From Colwellia sp. C2M11 (GTDB lineage: Bacteria; Pseudomonadota; Gammaproteobacteria; Enterobacterales; Alteromonadaceae): a stretch of DNA of 64,000 nucleotides. Shown in pieces: positions 53,822-63,989 of the stretch. Positions within the stretch are counted from its first letter, which is position 1; the number at the start of each line of letters is the position of its first letter. The stretch is from positions 62,001-126,000 of the forward strand of contig NZ_JAHKQD010000039.1 of NCBI RefSeq assembly GCF_018860915.1. The letters are read 5' to 3'. Under the pieces are notes generated by a model, which was given only the letters and a program-made list of their open reading frames with translations, ran no database searches and was not told the DNA's origin. The translations under genes and the position numbers were made by a program.

Positions 53822-54670
53822 TTACATTAACTTTTTCTCTTGCTTATCATCAATTTTTACAGTGTTAACCGTAATAACGTTAATATCAGCTAAAGATGGA
53901 ATATTCGATCTTAGCTTTTCTTCAAGTTGATCTATTTCAATAGCAGCTGCGCACAAGCTATCAGCTTTACGCTCAATTTTCTCAGCACCTGATTTCATTT
54001 CATATTCAATAGTTTCGCCAAAATTTTCCATACGAGTTTCAAAATCATTGCTATCGCCGCCTGAAAGCATCATTTCCTGTCCCAGAGCAACCAGTAAATT
54101 TCCCATTGAATTCATCACCGCTTTTTCTACTGCTGACTCAATACGTTGTTCGATATCAGCGCCAAAAAGTTCATCGTCTTTCACGCCATCTTCACCAATA
54201 GTAAAACCATTTTTAATGGTAAAGCGCTCAGCGACCTCTGCTTTAAGTGAAGAAAGCTCTTGAGTTAAATCAGCGCCAACTTCATTGCCTTCGCCTAATA
54301 GTTGATTAAATGCTAAATCAACACCAGCTAACGCAAGATCAACACCTTCAATAGCAATAAGCCTTACTTGCGGTACTATATTTCGAATATCAGTCGCGTA
54401 TTTTTTTACTAACGCTTGTTGCTCAGAGTTCAGCGAAATATTTTTTCCACCAACGGTTAAGTTATATTGCTTATCAATAACATATAAAACTTTCTCTTTC
54501 TTTTTTGGTTCGAAGAATTCAAGTTTTGTCTCATTAATTGTTAAGCCTGCCTTTAAATCAACATCACAAGAGTCATGCGCATACAGTGCTGTTGATGAAA
54601 ATAATGAGAGCAATGTTGCAGCAATAAGTGTTTTTGGTGATTTAATTGTTAACAATAATTTATTTATCAT
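53822..54670 (-). CDS. yggN: DUF2884 family periplasmic protein (YggN-like)
   Basis: This 282-aa protein has a signal peptide (TLIAATLLSLFSSTALYAHDS) and then the DUF2884 domain of the YggN family (YNLTVGGKNISLNSEQQALVKKYA; IAIEGVDLALAGVDLAFNQLLG). The function is unknown; a periplasmic location is predicted. It is transcribed alone. Confidence 0.78.
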   Translation of the reverse strand: MINKLLLTIKSPKTLIAATLLSLFSSTALYAHDSCDVDLKAGLTINETKLEFFEPKKKEKVLYVIDKQYNLTVGGKNISLNSEQQALVKKYATDIRNIVPQVRLIAIEGVDLALAGVDLAFNQLLGEGNEVGADLTQELSSLKAEVAERFTIKNGFTIGEDGVKDDELFGADIEQRIESAVEKAVMNSMGNLLVALGQEMMLSGGDSNDFETRMENFGETIEYEMKSGAEKIERKADSLCAAAIEIDQLEEKLRSNIPSLADINVITVNTVKIDDKQEKKLM

Positions 54671-54947
54671 GATGATACCTTCTATGCAATTTCGGTTAGT
54701 GCTTTAATTAGCATCTGCTATTAGCACATGTTCTAAGCGTTTATTTTTACGTTATTATTTAACGCTTTTCTGTTAGCCTTTATTTTAATACTACAAGAGT
54801 GATGCCAAGTTTAATTAATTATTTTTCAATAACATAGAAATATGTGAAAAGTAATTTTTTAATAGAAACAATAATATTTAGTAAAAAAAGCTAAATATTA
54901 GCAATTAAATTTTAGTTAACACTTAGCAGACTAATAGCGACAGGAAA
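54671..54947. other. AT-rich gap before zapE
   Basis: A 277-bp AT-rich gap between DUF2884 and zapE, both leftward. It holds the promoter of the DUF2884 gene and the 3' end region of zapE. No gene or notable repeat is seen. Confidence 0.4.
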
Positions 54948-56168
54948 TCAATAATTTTGCATTTCAAACAACCGTGACTGGCAACGTTGAAATTCAAAAC
55001 TTAGCTGCTGTCCTTGATAAAGGTCCACTATATCAACATCGGCACTGATAATTAATTGTACTTTTCTATCATAAAATTCATCAACTAGTGCGATAAAGCG
55101 ACGAGCTTCATCATCTAAGTGTCGTAAACTCCCCATTAATACGCCACTTCGTTGATAACTATCTTCTACGCCTGAAAATACCGCAGGTACCAGTTCACCA
55201 GAAAATTGTGGAACATCGCTTATTAATACTGTTGCAAACTTATCTGACAATTGAATGTAGTCTCTTTGGCTTCGAGGCCCAGAGCAAAGATCATAAAAAT
55301 CGAACCAAATATATTTATCTGCTTTAGCCCGATAACTAATTTTTCGATTATTAATAATAATCTCTTTGTCTAAAAGTGTAGGTAAACCATGACATAATGC
55401 CTTAAAACGTTTCGCAAGAAGTTGTTCGCCATCAGCATTGCTAAAATAATAATTTTTGTAGCCTACGACTACAGCATCGGTTAATCGATGATCTGTATCA
55501 CCATTAACGGATAGTATTTGGCAATATTGATTAATCAAATCGATCGTCGGTAAAAATCGCTCTCGTTGTAAACCATTACGATAAAGTTCTTCCGGCTTGC
55601 AGTTAGATGTAAACACCAGTGTTATACCTAAGGAAAATAACTCACGGCATAGCCCTGAAAGTAACATTGCATCACCAATATCACTCACAAAAAACTCATC
55701 AAAACACAGTAATTCAATATCAGTTGCCCAAGACTTTGCAATATAGGCGAGTGGATTTACATTCACTTTCTGACCAGAAGATGATTGTTGTGTAGCAAGG
55801 TTATTTAGCTGTTGATGAACACTTTCCATAAAACGATGAAAATGAATGCGCTTCTTATGCTTAATAGGAATATTTTGATAAAACATGTCCATTAACATTG
55901 TTTTACCTCGACCTACCCTGCCATACAAATATAAACTTTTAAGTTGAGGAATAGCCCCTTCAGAGATTGGTTTATGTCTCAATATTTTATAAAGGGGTAA
56001 ACGCGTAAATATAGTACTTAAGAAGCTTTGTGGATGACACGATTTTCGTTCATTACTAATTTGCACTAGTTGTTTAGATAACAAATCTAGTGCAGCAACA
56101 GCTGAGGATTGTGCTTTGTCTTCACAAAGCACCTGTTGCTTAATTAATTGTTGATATTGTTTGAGCAA
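54948..56168 (-). CDS. zapE: Cell division ATPase ZapE
   Basis: ZapE (AFG1-like ATPase) associates with the Z-ring under stress and low oxygen. The 406-aa product has Walker A LYGRVGRGKTMLMDMFYQN and Walker B LLCFDEFFVSDIGDAMLLSG, followed by sensor segments of the AFG1 family. The length and order fit. It stands alone between DUF2884 and dbpA. Confidence 0.9.
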   Translation of the reverse strand: MLKQYQQLIKQQVLCEDKAQSSAVAALDLLSKQLVQISNERKSCHPQSFLSTIFTRLPLYKILRHKPISEGAIPQLKSLYLYGRVGRGKTMLMDMFYQNIPIKHKKRIHFHRFMESVHQQLNNLATQQSSSGQKVNVNPLAYIAKSWATDIELLCFDEFFVSDIGDAMLLSGLCRELFSLGITLVFTSNCKPEELYRNGLQRERFLPTIDLINQYCQILSVNGDTDHRLTDAVVVGYKNYYFSNADGEQLLAKRFKALCHGLPTLLDKEIIINNRKISYRAKADKYIWFDFYDLCSGPRSQRDYIQLSDKFATVLISDVPQFSGELVPAVFSGVEDSYQRSGVLMGSLRHLDDEARRFIALVDEFYDRKVQLIISADVDIVDLYQGQQLSFEFQRCQSRLFEMQNY

Positions 56169-56214
56169 AATATAACGGCTATTTTCTATAAGCTTATGTT
56201 TATGGGGTAGTTTT

Positions 56215-57651
56215 CTATACCGTTAAGTGACGTACTTTATAGGTTCGTCCTTTCATTTTCCCCATTGATAACTTTCTTAATGCGCTTTTTAACACTTTTT
56301 TATCTACCGCAACATAAGACCTAATATCTAAAACACTGATTTTGCCTACATCTTTGCCAGTAATTTCAACACCACCATTTTTGCCTTCAGTATTTTTAGC
56401 TGTTAATGCGCCTAAAATATCACCTGGGCGAACTTTTTGCTTTTTACCGCCATCAATTTGTATCGTCGCCATTTTAGCTTGTGGCCTAACATTATTTAGC
56501 ACTTCAGCAGAAGGTAATAAACCTGGTTTGATGACTTGTTCAAGTTCATCTTCAATTAACCCTACTTTGTAGCTTTCTTTATCACTGAACAATGACACCG
56601 CTTTACCTTGCGCTCCAGCACGACCTGTACGGCCAATACGGTGAATATGTACTTCACTGTCATGTGCTATATTATAGTTAACAACTAAGTCAAGAGAGTC
56701 TATGTCTAACCCCCTAGCTGCAACATCAGTAGCCACTAATATGGCAGCACTTTTATTAGCAAAGCGTAATAAAGTTTGATCTCTGTCTTTTTGCTCTAAA
56801 TCGCCATGTAATGCTAAAACGCTAAAGCCATCATCATGTAATTTATTGCAAACGGCTTGGGTCTCTTTTTTGGTATTACAAAAAATAACAGTAGACTCTA
56901 CTGGGTTATCAAGCAGTATTAAGCGTAGTGCTTCAAATCGTTCTATGTCATCTTCAACATGGAAGAACTCTTGCGATATATTAGATTGATCTTCCTCAGT
57001 GCTCACTTTTATAATCACTGGTTCAGTCATTATACTTTCACTGATCGCTTGAATTTGTTTCGGAAAAGTTGCGCTAAATAGCAAGGTTTGGCGATCAAGC
57101 GGCGTGCGCTCAACAATATTATCAAGTGCTGCTTCAAAGCCCATTTCTAACATACGGTCGGCTTCATCAAGTATTAATAAGTTTAAATCATCTAACTTGA
57201 GTGTGCCTTTAATGACATGTTCTTCAATTCGGCCAGGCGTTCCTACAATAATATGAGCACCATGTTCTAATGAGCCAATTTGAGGACCAAATGGTGTGCC
57301 ACCGCATAGCGTAAGTACTTTTATATTATGTACTGCGCGGGCAAGTTTACGAATTTCTTTTGCTACTTGATCTGCTAATTCGCGCGTAGGGCAAAGTATC
57401 ATAGACTGAATTCTAAAACGTTTAACTTCTAGTTTTTCTAGTAAAGCTAAACCAAAAGCAGCGGTTTTACCTGAGCCTGTTTTAGCTTGAGCAATAACAT
57501 CTTTACCCATTAACATTTCAGGTAAACTTTGTGCTTGTATTGGCGTCATTTCTTGATAGCCAAGAGAAGATAAGTTTTGCACTAAATCTTTATGCAGGTT
57601 TAGTGAAGAAAAAGCTAATGAGCCTTTGCCGTTAGTAGTTGTTTCGCTCAA
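56215..57651 (-). CDS. dbpA: ATP-dependent RNA helicase DbpA
   Basis: DbpA is a DEAD-box helicase activated by hairpin 92 of 23S rRNA in 50S assembly. Motifs: Q motif FSSLNLHKDLVQNLSSLGYQEMTPIQAQSLP, I AKTGSGKTAAF, Ia, II LLILDEADRMLEM, III SATFP, V ATDVAARGLDID, VI HRIGRTGRAGAQG; the C-terminal RNA-binding domain (KKQKVRPGDILGAL...KVRHL) distinguishes DbpA. The start TTG at 57651 is chosen: GAGG lies 7 nt before it and the protein then begins near the family start; a longer start at 57738 adds 29 odd residues. Confidence 0.9.
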   Translation of the reverse strand: MSETTTNGKGSLAFSSLNLHKDLVQNLSSLGYQEMTPIQAQSLPEMLMGKDVIAQAKTGSGKTAAFGLALLEKLEVKRFRIQSMILCPTRELADQVAKEIRKLARAVHNIKVLTLCGGTPFGPQIGSLEHGAHIIVGTPGRIEEHVIKGTLKLDDLNLLILDEADRMLEMGFEAALDNIVERTPLDRQTLLFSATFPKQIQAISESIMTEPVIIKVSTEEDQSNISQEFFHVEDDIERFEALRLILLDNPVESTVIFCNTKKETQAVCNKLHDDGFSVLALHGDLEQKDRDQTLLRFANKSAAILVATDVAARGLDIDSLDLVVNYNIAHDSEVHIHRIGRTGRAGAQGKAVSLFSDKESYKVGLIEDELEQVIKPGLLPSAEVLNNVRPQAKMATIQIDGGKKQKVRPGDILGALTAKNTEGKNGGVEITGKDVGKISVLDIRSYVAVDKKVLKSALRKLSMGKMKGRTYKVRHLTV

Positions 57652-57775
57652 GGTTGTGCCTCTGTATTGTTCAAATTGAAATAATTTAAGATATAATAAA
57701 CTTTCAAGGGAAAGTGAATAAGCGCATAATAACAGCAATCGACCTTTTCAGCTATTTAACACGAAAGAATAAACT

Positions 57776-57934
57776 ATGAATCGTAAAAAGAAAATTAATG
57801 ACACACTAAAAAAGAAGCAAAAAAAAGCGAATGCTAAATTACATACCAGTAATAAGCCTCGTTATATATCTAAAGCAGAAAGAGAAAAATTGGCATTAGA
57901 AGAAGCAGCTTCAAAAGAAACTGAAGAAAGTTAA
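57776..57934 (+). CDS. DUF2986 small basic protein
   Basis: A 52-aa, highly basic protein reading MNRKKKINDTLKKKQKKAN and ending EAASKETEES. It matches the pattern of DUF2986 family proteins, short Lys-rich proteins in Alteromonadales and Vibrionales of unknown function. Its ATG is 37 bp beyond the dbpA upstream promoter region and it is divergent from dbpA. Confidence 0.75.
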   Translation: MNRKKKINDTLKKKQKKANAKLHTSNKPRYISKAEREKLALEEAASKETEES

Positions 57935-58016
57935 GCCATCAAAATAGTCAAAAAAAAAGCTATGAATTATTTCACAGCTTTTCTAGTTTTAAATTTATTA
58001 ATATTACGTTATACGA

Positions 58017-58373
58017 TTATGATAAATTCATCTCTTGCACTTTCTCATGTGCTATTTCTGGCGCTGTACTTTGAGGTTTTTCATGTAAATTAGCTTTTAA
58101 CTGACCTTTACGATGTTTTAAGGCCGCATCAAGTTTTTTAATTGCACTGGCAATGGCTGGGTACATTACATCATCAATTCCTTTTACTGATATACGTCCA
58201 CCTTCATAGTTTGTTGTTACTTCAACCTGATGTTGATTATGCTCTTTAGACACGATAACGTCTAAGGCAATTAATGTTGGAAAATGACTTGCAATTTTAG
58301 AAAATTTTGCATCGATGTCTTCTTTTACTGAAGCAGAAATTTCAACGTGGTGACCAGAAAGATTTATTTTCAT
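58017..58373 (-). CDS. hpf: Ribosome hibernation promoting factor
   Basis: HPF/RaiA-family proteins bind the 30S decoding area and stabilise inactive ribosomes in stationary phase. The 118-aa product starts MKINLSGHHVEISASVKEDI with AAGGAA correctly placed; a six-residue-longer start at 58391 is less likely. It has the conserved FSKIASHFPTL and core HRKGQLKAN segments and an extra C-terminal 20 residues compared with E. coli HPF. Confidence 0.85.
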   Translation of the reverse strand: MKINLSGHHVEISASVKEDIDAKFSKIASHFPTLIALDVIVSKEHNQHQVEVTTNYEGGRISVKGIDDVMYPAIASAIKKLDAALKHRKGQLKANLHEKPQSTAPEIAHEKVQEMNLS

Positions 58374-58592
58374 AGGTATTCCTTTTAACATTTACTTTAA
58401 ACAGTACTGTGAAGTAAAGCTGAGATTAAACGTTGTAAAATGTAACGTCTTAATAAATAGTTGAGGGCATAAAAATAAAAAACAACCTCTGCCTAGTTAT
58501 TTTTATTTACCCTCTATTTAAAAGTAGCTTAAAATCAGGATAATTGCTATTGATCTAGATTAAGAAATTGTAAGTAAAAATACAGTGTAGAA

Positions 58593-59066
58593 TTAAAAGA
58601 TTAAATGCATGATAATTAAAGAAAATACACCTGCTAGAATATCATCAAACATGATACCCGCCCCACCTGACATTTTCTTATCAATAAAAGAAATAGGCCA
58701 AGGTTTTAAAATATCAAAGACTCGAAATAATAAAAAGCCAACTAAAACAGTTTGCCAACTGACAGGCACCATAAACATTGTTATAAAATAGCCAACAAAT
58801 TCATCCCATACAATGGCTGGGTGATCATGAACTCCTACATCATTTGCCGCTTTACCACAGATATAAATACCGGCGACACTCATAACAATTACCGCAGCTA
58901 AATAGTATGTTGGTGTTAACAATGCTAACAGTAAAAAAAGCGGAACTGCTGCTAAGGTACCAAAAGTACCCGGTGCTTTAGGGGCTAAACCACTACCAAA
59001 CCCTAAAGCCAAAAACTGAACCGGTTGTTTAAGATCAAACAAAACCTTTGATTGGGAATTTTTCAT
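58593..59066 (-). CDS. pgpA: Phosphatidylglycerophosphatase A
   Basis: PgpA dephosphorylates phosphatidylglycerophosphate to phosphatidylglycerol at the inner membrane. The 157-aa protein has FLALGFGSGLAPKAPGTFGTLAA and the acidic DHPAIVWDEFVGYFITM motif, plus three or four membrane helices. It is last in ribH-nusB-thiL-pgpA, the standard gammaproteobacterial order. Confidence 0.93.
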   Translation of the reverse strand: MKNSQSKVLFDLKQPVQFLALGFGSGLAPKAPGTFGTLAAVPLFLLLALLTPTYYLAAVIVMSVAGIYICGKAANDVGVHDHPAIVWDEFVGYFITMFMVPVSWQTVLVGFLLFRVFDILKPWPISFIDKKMSGGAGIMFDDILAGVFSLIIMHLIF

Positions 59067-59093
59067 AGTTATGCCGACGCTATTAGAAGTTAT

Positions 59094-60059
59094 TTATTGT
59101 GAAGAAAAATGTTGAAAACCTGAGCTTTTAATTGCTACTGGTTTATTATTCAATGTAGTAGAAATAGTTTGCGATGCATTTATTTGTCCTATACAAGTGA
59201 CCGAAGTACTTGTATGAGATAACGCAGTTTCTAATCCGACTTTTTTATCTTCAGAAACGGTAAACAATAATTCATAATCATCGCCACCATTAAGTGCTAA
59301 CTCCACCGCATCTTCAAACAATTGTGATTTTTTCATAGTTTCAGATAAGGGAATAGCATCTAAAACAACATTTGCACCAACATTTGAAGCTTGGCAGATA
59401 TGTCCTAGATCAGCAAGTAAGCCATCAGAAATGTCTATTGCCGCTGAAGCATATTCACGTAAAGCTTGACCTGCAAGTACACGTGGCCTTGGATAATCTA
59501 ATTTTCTTTGAACATGTTCAATAGCTTCGCTATCCGTTAAAACACCTTCTTTGAGATGTAATAACGCTAAAGCAGCATCGCCTAAGTCACCGGTAACATA
59601 AAGCCAGTCACCGGCTTTAGCACCAGAGCGCGTTAAATATTGATCTTCAGCCGTTAACCCCTGTGCTGTTATCGTTATACTTAATGGCCCTTGCGTAGTG
59701 TCACCACCAATAAGCTCTACATTATAGAATTCACAAAGCTCAAAAACACCTGAGCAAAAATCAGTAAGCCACTCATCATTCACTTCAGGTACAGTAATAG
59801 CTAATGATATCCAACTAGGCTTTGCACCCATCGCAGCAATATCTGATAAATTTACCGCAACAGCTTTATGACCAATAGCTCTCGCTGCGGTACCTAAAGG
59901 AAAATGAACGCCAGCAACCAACGTATCCGTAGTGACAACAATTTTTTGATTTTTAGTACAAGAAACTACTGCACAATCATCACCTATTCCAAGAAGTACG
60001 TCTTTTCTTTGTACTGCTTGCTTGGTGAAGAATTCTTTTATGAGTTCAAATTCTTTCAT
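59094..60059 (-). CDS. thiL: Thiamine-monophosphate kinase
   Basis: ThiL phosphorylates thiamine monophosphate to the active cofactor thiamine pyrophosphate. The 321-aa product shows GIGDDCAVV, VVTTDTLVAGVHFPLG, NLSDIAAMGAKPSW and AAIDISDGLLADLGH, all hallmarks of the family, with the Asp residues that bind Mg-ATP. It lies between nusB and pgpA, with short gaps. Confidence 0.95.
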   Translation of the reverse strand: MKEFELIKEFFTKQAVQRKDVLLGIGDDCAVVSCTKNQKIVVTTDTLVAGVHFPLGTAARAIGHKAVAVNLSDIAAMGAKPSWISLAITVPEVNDEWLTDFCSGVFELCEFYNVELIGGDTTQGPLSITITAQGLTAEDQYLTRSGAKAGDWLYVTGDLGDAALALLHLKEGVLTDSEAIEHVQRKLDYPRPRVLAGQALREYASAAIDISDGLLADLGHICQASNVGANVVLDAIPLSETMKKSQLFEDAVELALNGGDDYELLFTVSEDKKVGLETALSHTSTSVTCIGQINASQTISTTLNNKPVAIKSSGFQHFSSQ

Positions 60060-60094
60060 AGCACTAACTATTTACTCTTTGGCATAAAGATTTA

Positions 60095-60511
60095 TTACTC
60101 TTGAGGGCGAATTAATTTTACAGCTTTATCTAAAACGCCATTAATAAATTTATGGCTATCATCAGCAGCAAACAATTTCGCTAATTCAATCGCTTCATTA
60201 ATGACCACGCGATAAGGTACGTCTTGGCATTCACTTAATTCGTATACAGCAACACGTAATATTGCCTTTTCAACATGATCAATATCATCAATTGGTCTAT
60301 CAACATGTGGCGAAATGGCAAGATCTAATCCAGCTATATTGCCCGTTACACCACGTAAAAGTTGTTGAAAGTATTCAATATCAAAACGACGTTTGCTATT
60401 TTCTGAAATGAAATTAAGTTCCACGTCATTAACTGAGTTTTGACTAATTTGCCATGAATAAACAGCTTGAACCGCTAGTTCACGTGCTTTTCTTCTAGGA
60501 GAAGGTTTCAC
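60095..60511 (-). CDS. nusB: Transcription antitermination factor NusB
   Basis: NusB binds boxA RNA with NusE (S10) in rRNA antitermination. The 138-aa product starts MKPSPRRKARELAVQAVYSWQ, the arginine-rich helix of the family, and ends with INEAIELAKLFAADDSHKFINGVLDK. It is 10 bp downstream of ribH. Confidence 0.95.
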   Translation of the reverse strand: MKPSPRRKARELAVQAVYSWQISQNSVNDVELNFISENSKRRFDIEYFQQLLRGVTGNIAGLDLAISPHVDRPIDDIDHVEKAILRVAVYELSECQDVPYRVVINEAIELAKLFAADDSHKFINGVLDKAVKLIRPQE

Positions 60512-60521
60512 AATATGTATC

Positions 60522-60986
60522 CTAAATTTGAGAAAGAACGTTAACCATTTCTAATGCGCCAAGAGCTGCTTCTGCACCCTTATTACCCGCTTTAGTTCCA
60601 GCACGTTCAATAGCTTGTTCAATGGAATCAGTTGTAATAACACCAAAAGAAACAGGTATTTCTGATTCTAAACAAACTTGTGCTAAACCTTTGTTACACT
60701 CACCAGCAACAAAATCAAAGTGTGGCGTACCTCCACGAATAACAGCACCAATGGCGATAATTGCATCAAAATCACCTTTTTTAGCAAGTTTTTTAGCTGC
60801 TAATGGTAATTCGTAAGCACCTGGCACACGAACAATAGTAATATCACTATCAGCAACACTACCGTGACGCTTAAGTGCATCAACTGCACCATCAAGTAAG
60901 CTATCAACTATAAAGTGATTAAAACGCGACACAACAATGGCAAATTTTTTGCCTTTAGCTTGAAATGAACCTTCAATAATATTCAT
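60522..60986 (-). CDS. ribH: 6,7-dimethyl-8-ribityllumazine synthase
   Basis: This enzyme makes the lumazine precursor of riboflavin from ribitylaminouracil and dihydroxybutanone phosphate. The 154-aa protein has [38 protein letters not shown] and the catalytic [16 protein letters not shown] segment. It starts the operon here; ribBA and other riboflavin genes that often precede it are not in this window. E. coli names the same gene ribE. Confidence 0.95.
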   Translation of the reverse strand: MNIIEGSFQAKGKKFAIVVSRFNHFIVDSLLDGAVDALKRHGSVADSDITIVRVPGAYELPLAAKKLAKKGDFDAIIAIGAVIRGGTPHFDFVAGECNKGLAQVCLESEIPVSFGVITTDSIEQAIERAGTKAGNKGAEAALGALEMVNVLSQI

Positions 60987-61129
60987 CTAACTGTTTCCAA
61001 TAAAGTTTATATCAAATTGACTGTGCTATTTTCTGTTAACAAGAAGCCAATCAAATGATAAGAGTAAAAAATTGCCGCAATTCTAACAAATTACGGCTAA
61101 CTTCGGTATATGTTTATAACTTTTTAATG

Positions 61130-61900
61130 TTAATCTTCAAATTCATCTAAAAGTGCATCTATTGCAGCTTCTTCATCTTCATCAATAACGATGGGGGGAT
61201 TACCATCATACACACGATAATTCATATTTTGAAAGTATGCATTTTTAATAAACTCATAGGAGTCTGTAGAATTTTCCAGTAACTGCTCTTGATCTTTTAT
61301 TGACGATCGACTTTCTAAACCGATAATCCCTAAACGCACTACATTTGGCCAAAAATCAATAACAGCTAAAGGCCAATATAAACGATCGACGTAATCACCT
61401 ACTTCTTCTCGAACAGAGCTAGGACCAAGCCCGGGTATAACAATGTATGGGCCATCTCCGACACCATAAACTCCTAATACTTCACCAAACTCTTCTTGTT
61501 CAGTAGACCATTCAAAATCACTTGCAGGATCATAAAAACCAAATAAACCTATAGTAGAATTGAGTACAAAGCGTCCCGTTGCTTTAGCGGCATTTTCCAT
61601 TTTTAATTGTAGTAAGTTATTAATAATACTTGCAGGTTCATTTAAATTTAATGCCATATTATGTAAGCCCGTTCGTAAAAAAATGGGCATATTGGTGGTA
61701 TAAAATTCAGACAACGGCTTAGCAACATACTTATCGGCATAATCCCAAGTAAAAGTCCAAAAAGGCCTATTGATAGACTCTAGAGGATCTCTTGGATCAC
61801 TTAAACCTTCCTGAGCTGAAGGGGTAGTTGAACATCCAGATAAAATAAAAAAAGAAAGTAAAAATAAAATTCTAATAGAGTGGCTTAAAGCGTCTTTCAC
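61130..61900 (-). CDS. mlaA: Outer membrane lipoprotein MlaA (VacJ)
   Basis: MlaA removes mislocalised phospholipids from the outer membrane surface with the MlaFEDB/MlaC pathway. The 256-aa product has a lipoprotein signal with Cys in FFILSGCSTTP (lipobox LSGC), the DPLESINRPFWTFTWD segment, and ...GPSSVREEVGDYVDRLYWPL typical of VacJ. An acidic C-terminal tail (DEDEEAAIDALLDEFED) is added. It is a single gene. Confidence 0.93.
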   Translation of the reverse strand: MKDALSHSIRILFLLSFFILSGCSTTPSAQEGLSDPRDPLESINRPFWTFTWDYADKYVAKPLSEFYTTNMPIFLRTGLHNMALNLNEPASIINNLLQLKMENAAKATGRFVLNSTIGLFGFYDPASDFEWSTEQEEFGEVLGVYGVGDGPYIVIPGLGPSSVREEVGDYVDRLYWPLAVIDFWPNVVRLGIIGLESRSSIKDQEQLLENSTDSYEFIKNAYFQNMNYRVYDGNPPIVIDEDEEAAIDALLDEFED

Positions 61901-62008
61901 GGGGATTGTTCCTTGCCATGTTAATGCTAATTAATATGAGTAAAGAAATATTAATAAAGGTATAGGTATAAAGAGAACTAGTTTAACTTGTTTTTATTTC
62001 AGAAAACA

Positions 62009-62476
62009 CTAGCCCTTAGCTTTATTTTGATAAACAGAGATTAACATTTCAACTTCGGCGTAAGGAAGTTCGCACTCAGTTACAATTTCGTCAATATCAG
62101 CACCTATCTTCGCTAACTTTATTGCTCGAGAGTAGAATTTATCATCACCTTTATCAGTTTGTAATTGCGAGATAAGATCTTGTTGGGAGTTCAATTGAGA
62201 TTGAATAGCCTTAATTCTATGCTCTAACTGCTTAGATACAAATGTGTTATCAGTTAATGATTTTTCTTGCTGTAGAGATAGATTACGTATCCTCGCATTT
62301 AAATCGTCGTTGGCTGATTGCAAGCTATTCACGAGTAATTCATGGGCTTGCGATTGAGACTCATAAACAGCAAACTTAGTGCTGTGCCGGGTTATTAAAA
62401 CAAAAATAATAACCAAACATAAGATACTAATAACAAGTGCAACGATGGCAATAATAGGCACTGCTAGCAAAGACAT
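62009..62476 (-). CDS. DUF2802 membrane protein
   Basis: The 155-aa protein has one N-terminal membrane helix (IIAIVALVISILCLVIIFVLI), a coiled coil, and a DUF2802 tail (AKIGADIDEIVTECELPYAEVEMLISVYQ) that looks like a helix-turn-helix-like module. It follows cheW on the same strand; this order is usual in polar flagellar chemotaxis loci. Function unknown. Confidence 0.82.
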   Translation of the reverse strand: MSLLAVPIIAIVALVISILCLVIIFVLITRHSTKFAVYESQSQAHELLVNSLQSANDDLNARIRNLSLQQEKSLTDNTFVSKQLEHRIKAIQSQLNSQQDLISQLQTDKGDDKFYSRAIKLAKIGADIDEIVTECELPYAEVEMLISVYQNKAKG

Positions 62477-62668
62477 AAATAGGCTAACTTACGGGTCTGT
62501 ATAACAATCATAATAAGAGTAATTTCCAAAAAACGTAATTAAACAAGTGTTACCATTCACCAATGCAAAATAATTTATTAAAGAATATGGTTAACAGGAA
62601 GTAAAATGTAAGATACTGAATAAACCAATATCTTGGCACATACTCACCTGCTGACGTTCAAAAAACGA

Positions 62669-63163
62669 TTAGAACTGTTTTAGTTCATCCCACTCTTCAT
62701 CTGATAATAGTTTATCTAAATCGACTAAAATAAGTAGTTCACCATCACGATTAGATACACCTTGTATAAACTGAGCACTCTCTTCATTACCTACATTCGG
62801 TGCATCATCAATCTCAGAGGCTTTAAGGTAAACAACCTCGGAAGCACTATCAACCAATATACCTATCACTTGTTGTTCTAACTCAATAACAACGACACGA
62901 GTATTATCAGTAACATCACTAGGCTCTAAACCAAAACGAGAGCGAGTATCAATCACAGTGACAACATTACCACGTAAATTAATGATTCCAAGTACATAAA
63001 CTGGAGCTCCAGGTACAGGCGCTACTTCACTGTAACGTAGAATTTCTTGTACTTGCATAACGTTAATACCATAAGTTTCATTCTCTAATTTGAACGTTAC
63101 CCATTGAAGTACTTCATCATTTTCACCTTTTTTACCGCTTAAACTGCGTTTTTCGTCAGACAT
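62669..63163 (-). CDS. cheW: Chemotaxis coupling protein CheW
   Basis: CheW couples chemoreceptors to the kinase CheA. The 164-aa product has the SH3-like two-barrel fold: WVTFKLENETYGINVMQVQEIL, VPGAPVYVLGIINLRGNVVTVID and IGILVDSASEVVYL, all typical. It follows the parP-like gene on the same strand and precedes DUF2802. Confidence 0.93.
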   Translation of the reverse strand: MSDEKRSLSGKKGENDEVLQWVTFKLENETYGINVMQVQEILRYSEVAPVPGAPVYVLGIINLRGNVVTVIDTRSRFGLEPSDVTDNTRVVVIELEQQVIGILVDSASEVVYLKASEIDDAPNVGNEESAQFIQGVSNRDGELLILVDLDKLLSDEEWDELKQF

Positions 63164-63257
63164 ACCACTTGCCCCTCAATTATTTAAGACTTTTTAACTT
63201 ATCTTTTAAGTTAATTATTATTTCGTATTTGTCGATTAAAGCTTACTAATGACATTA

Positions 63258-63989
63258 TTAATCATCTTGATGAATTCCGCTACCATCATTAAGTAATTGA
63301 ATTAATGAATTTACATCAAGTAAGGCGCACATTTTATCCTTTACTAAGCCAGCTAACCAAGGTCGCTTACTTGGTGCATCTAACCACTTTACTTCATCTT
63401 GCTTTAAAACAACGGTATCAACTAGATTTTCTGCTGTTAAACCCCAAGCACTATTTCCTAGCATGATCACATACTGGTAATTTAATGAATCTTTCATCTT
63501 TTCATCGCACTTTTCGGGCATTACCCATAAGGCAGTATCAACAACATTAATTTTTTCATCTCGATATAACATTACACCTTTATACCATTCAGGTTTTCCC
63601 ATTAATGCCGTTGTTTTTTCTATCGGATGAATACCACCTAATTCAACTAACGGCACTGCAACAGTTAAACCACCAACATTAAAAAACAATGCCTGAAAAT
63701 CACCATTACGATAAGTTTTATCTTCTTGTGGAGGTAAACTAGCTGAGCTTTTTTGTGCAACTATGGTATCTTGACGTTGTTCTGGAGTTCCTTCATCAAT
63801 TGATATTTTTTTAGTATCAATTACTTTATTTAAACTCTTTGTTGTTGAAACACTCGTTTCTTTAATATTTAATTCAGCATTAACATTCTTTAGCAGATTT
63901 TCTAACCGTTGTTCTTCAATTGATTTACTATCCTTTCTTTCCGGTAAATCATGTCTACTGCTATCTTCCATAGGGGGCTTATCTGTCAA
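63258..63989 (-). CDS. parP: ParP-like CheW-domain protein
   Basis: This 243-aa protein has a disordered, charged N-terminal 90 residues and a C-terminal CheW-like domain (FQALFFNVGGLTVAVPLVELGGIH; AWGLTAENLVDTVVLKQDEVKW). In Vibrio and Shewanella such a protein, ParP, lies between parA (parC) and cheW and helps place chemotaxis arrays at the pole; order and domain fit. The TTG at 63989 overlaps a TGA of another frame (TTGA), suggesting coupling to an upstream gene. The frame also stays open to the window end, so a longer start is possible. Confidence 0.72.
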   Translation of the reverse strand: MTDKPPMEDSSRHDLPERKDSKSIEEQRLENLLKNVNAELNIKETSVSTTKSLNKVIDTKKISIDEGTPEQRQDTIVAQKSSASLPPQEDKTYRNGDFQALFFNVGGLTVAVPLVELGGIHPIEKTTALMGKPEWYKGVMLYRDEKINVVDTALWVMPEKCDEKMKDSLNYQYVIMLGNSAWGLTAENLVDTVVLKQDEVKWLDAPSKRPWLAGLVKDKMCALLDVNSLIQLLNDGSGIHQDD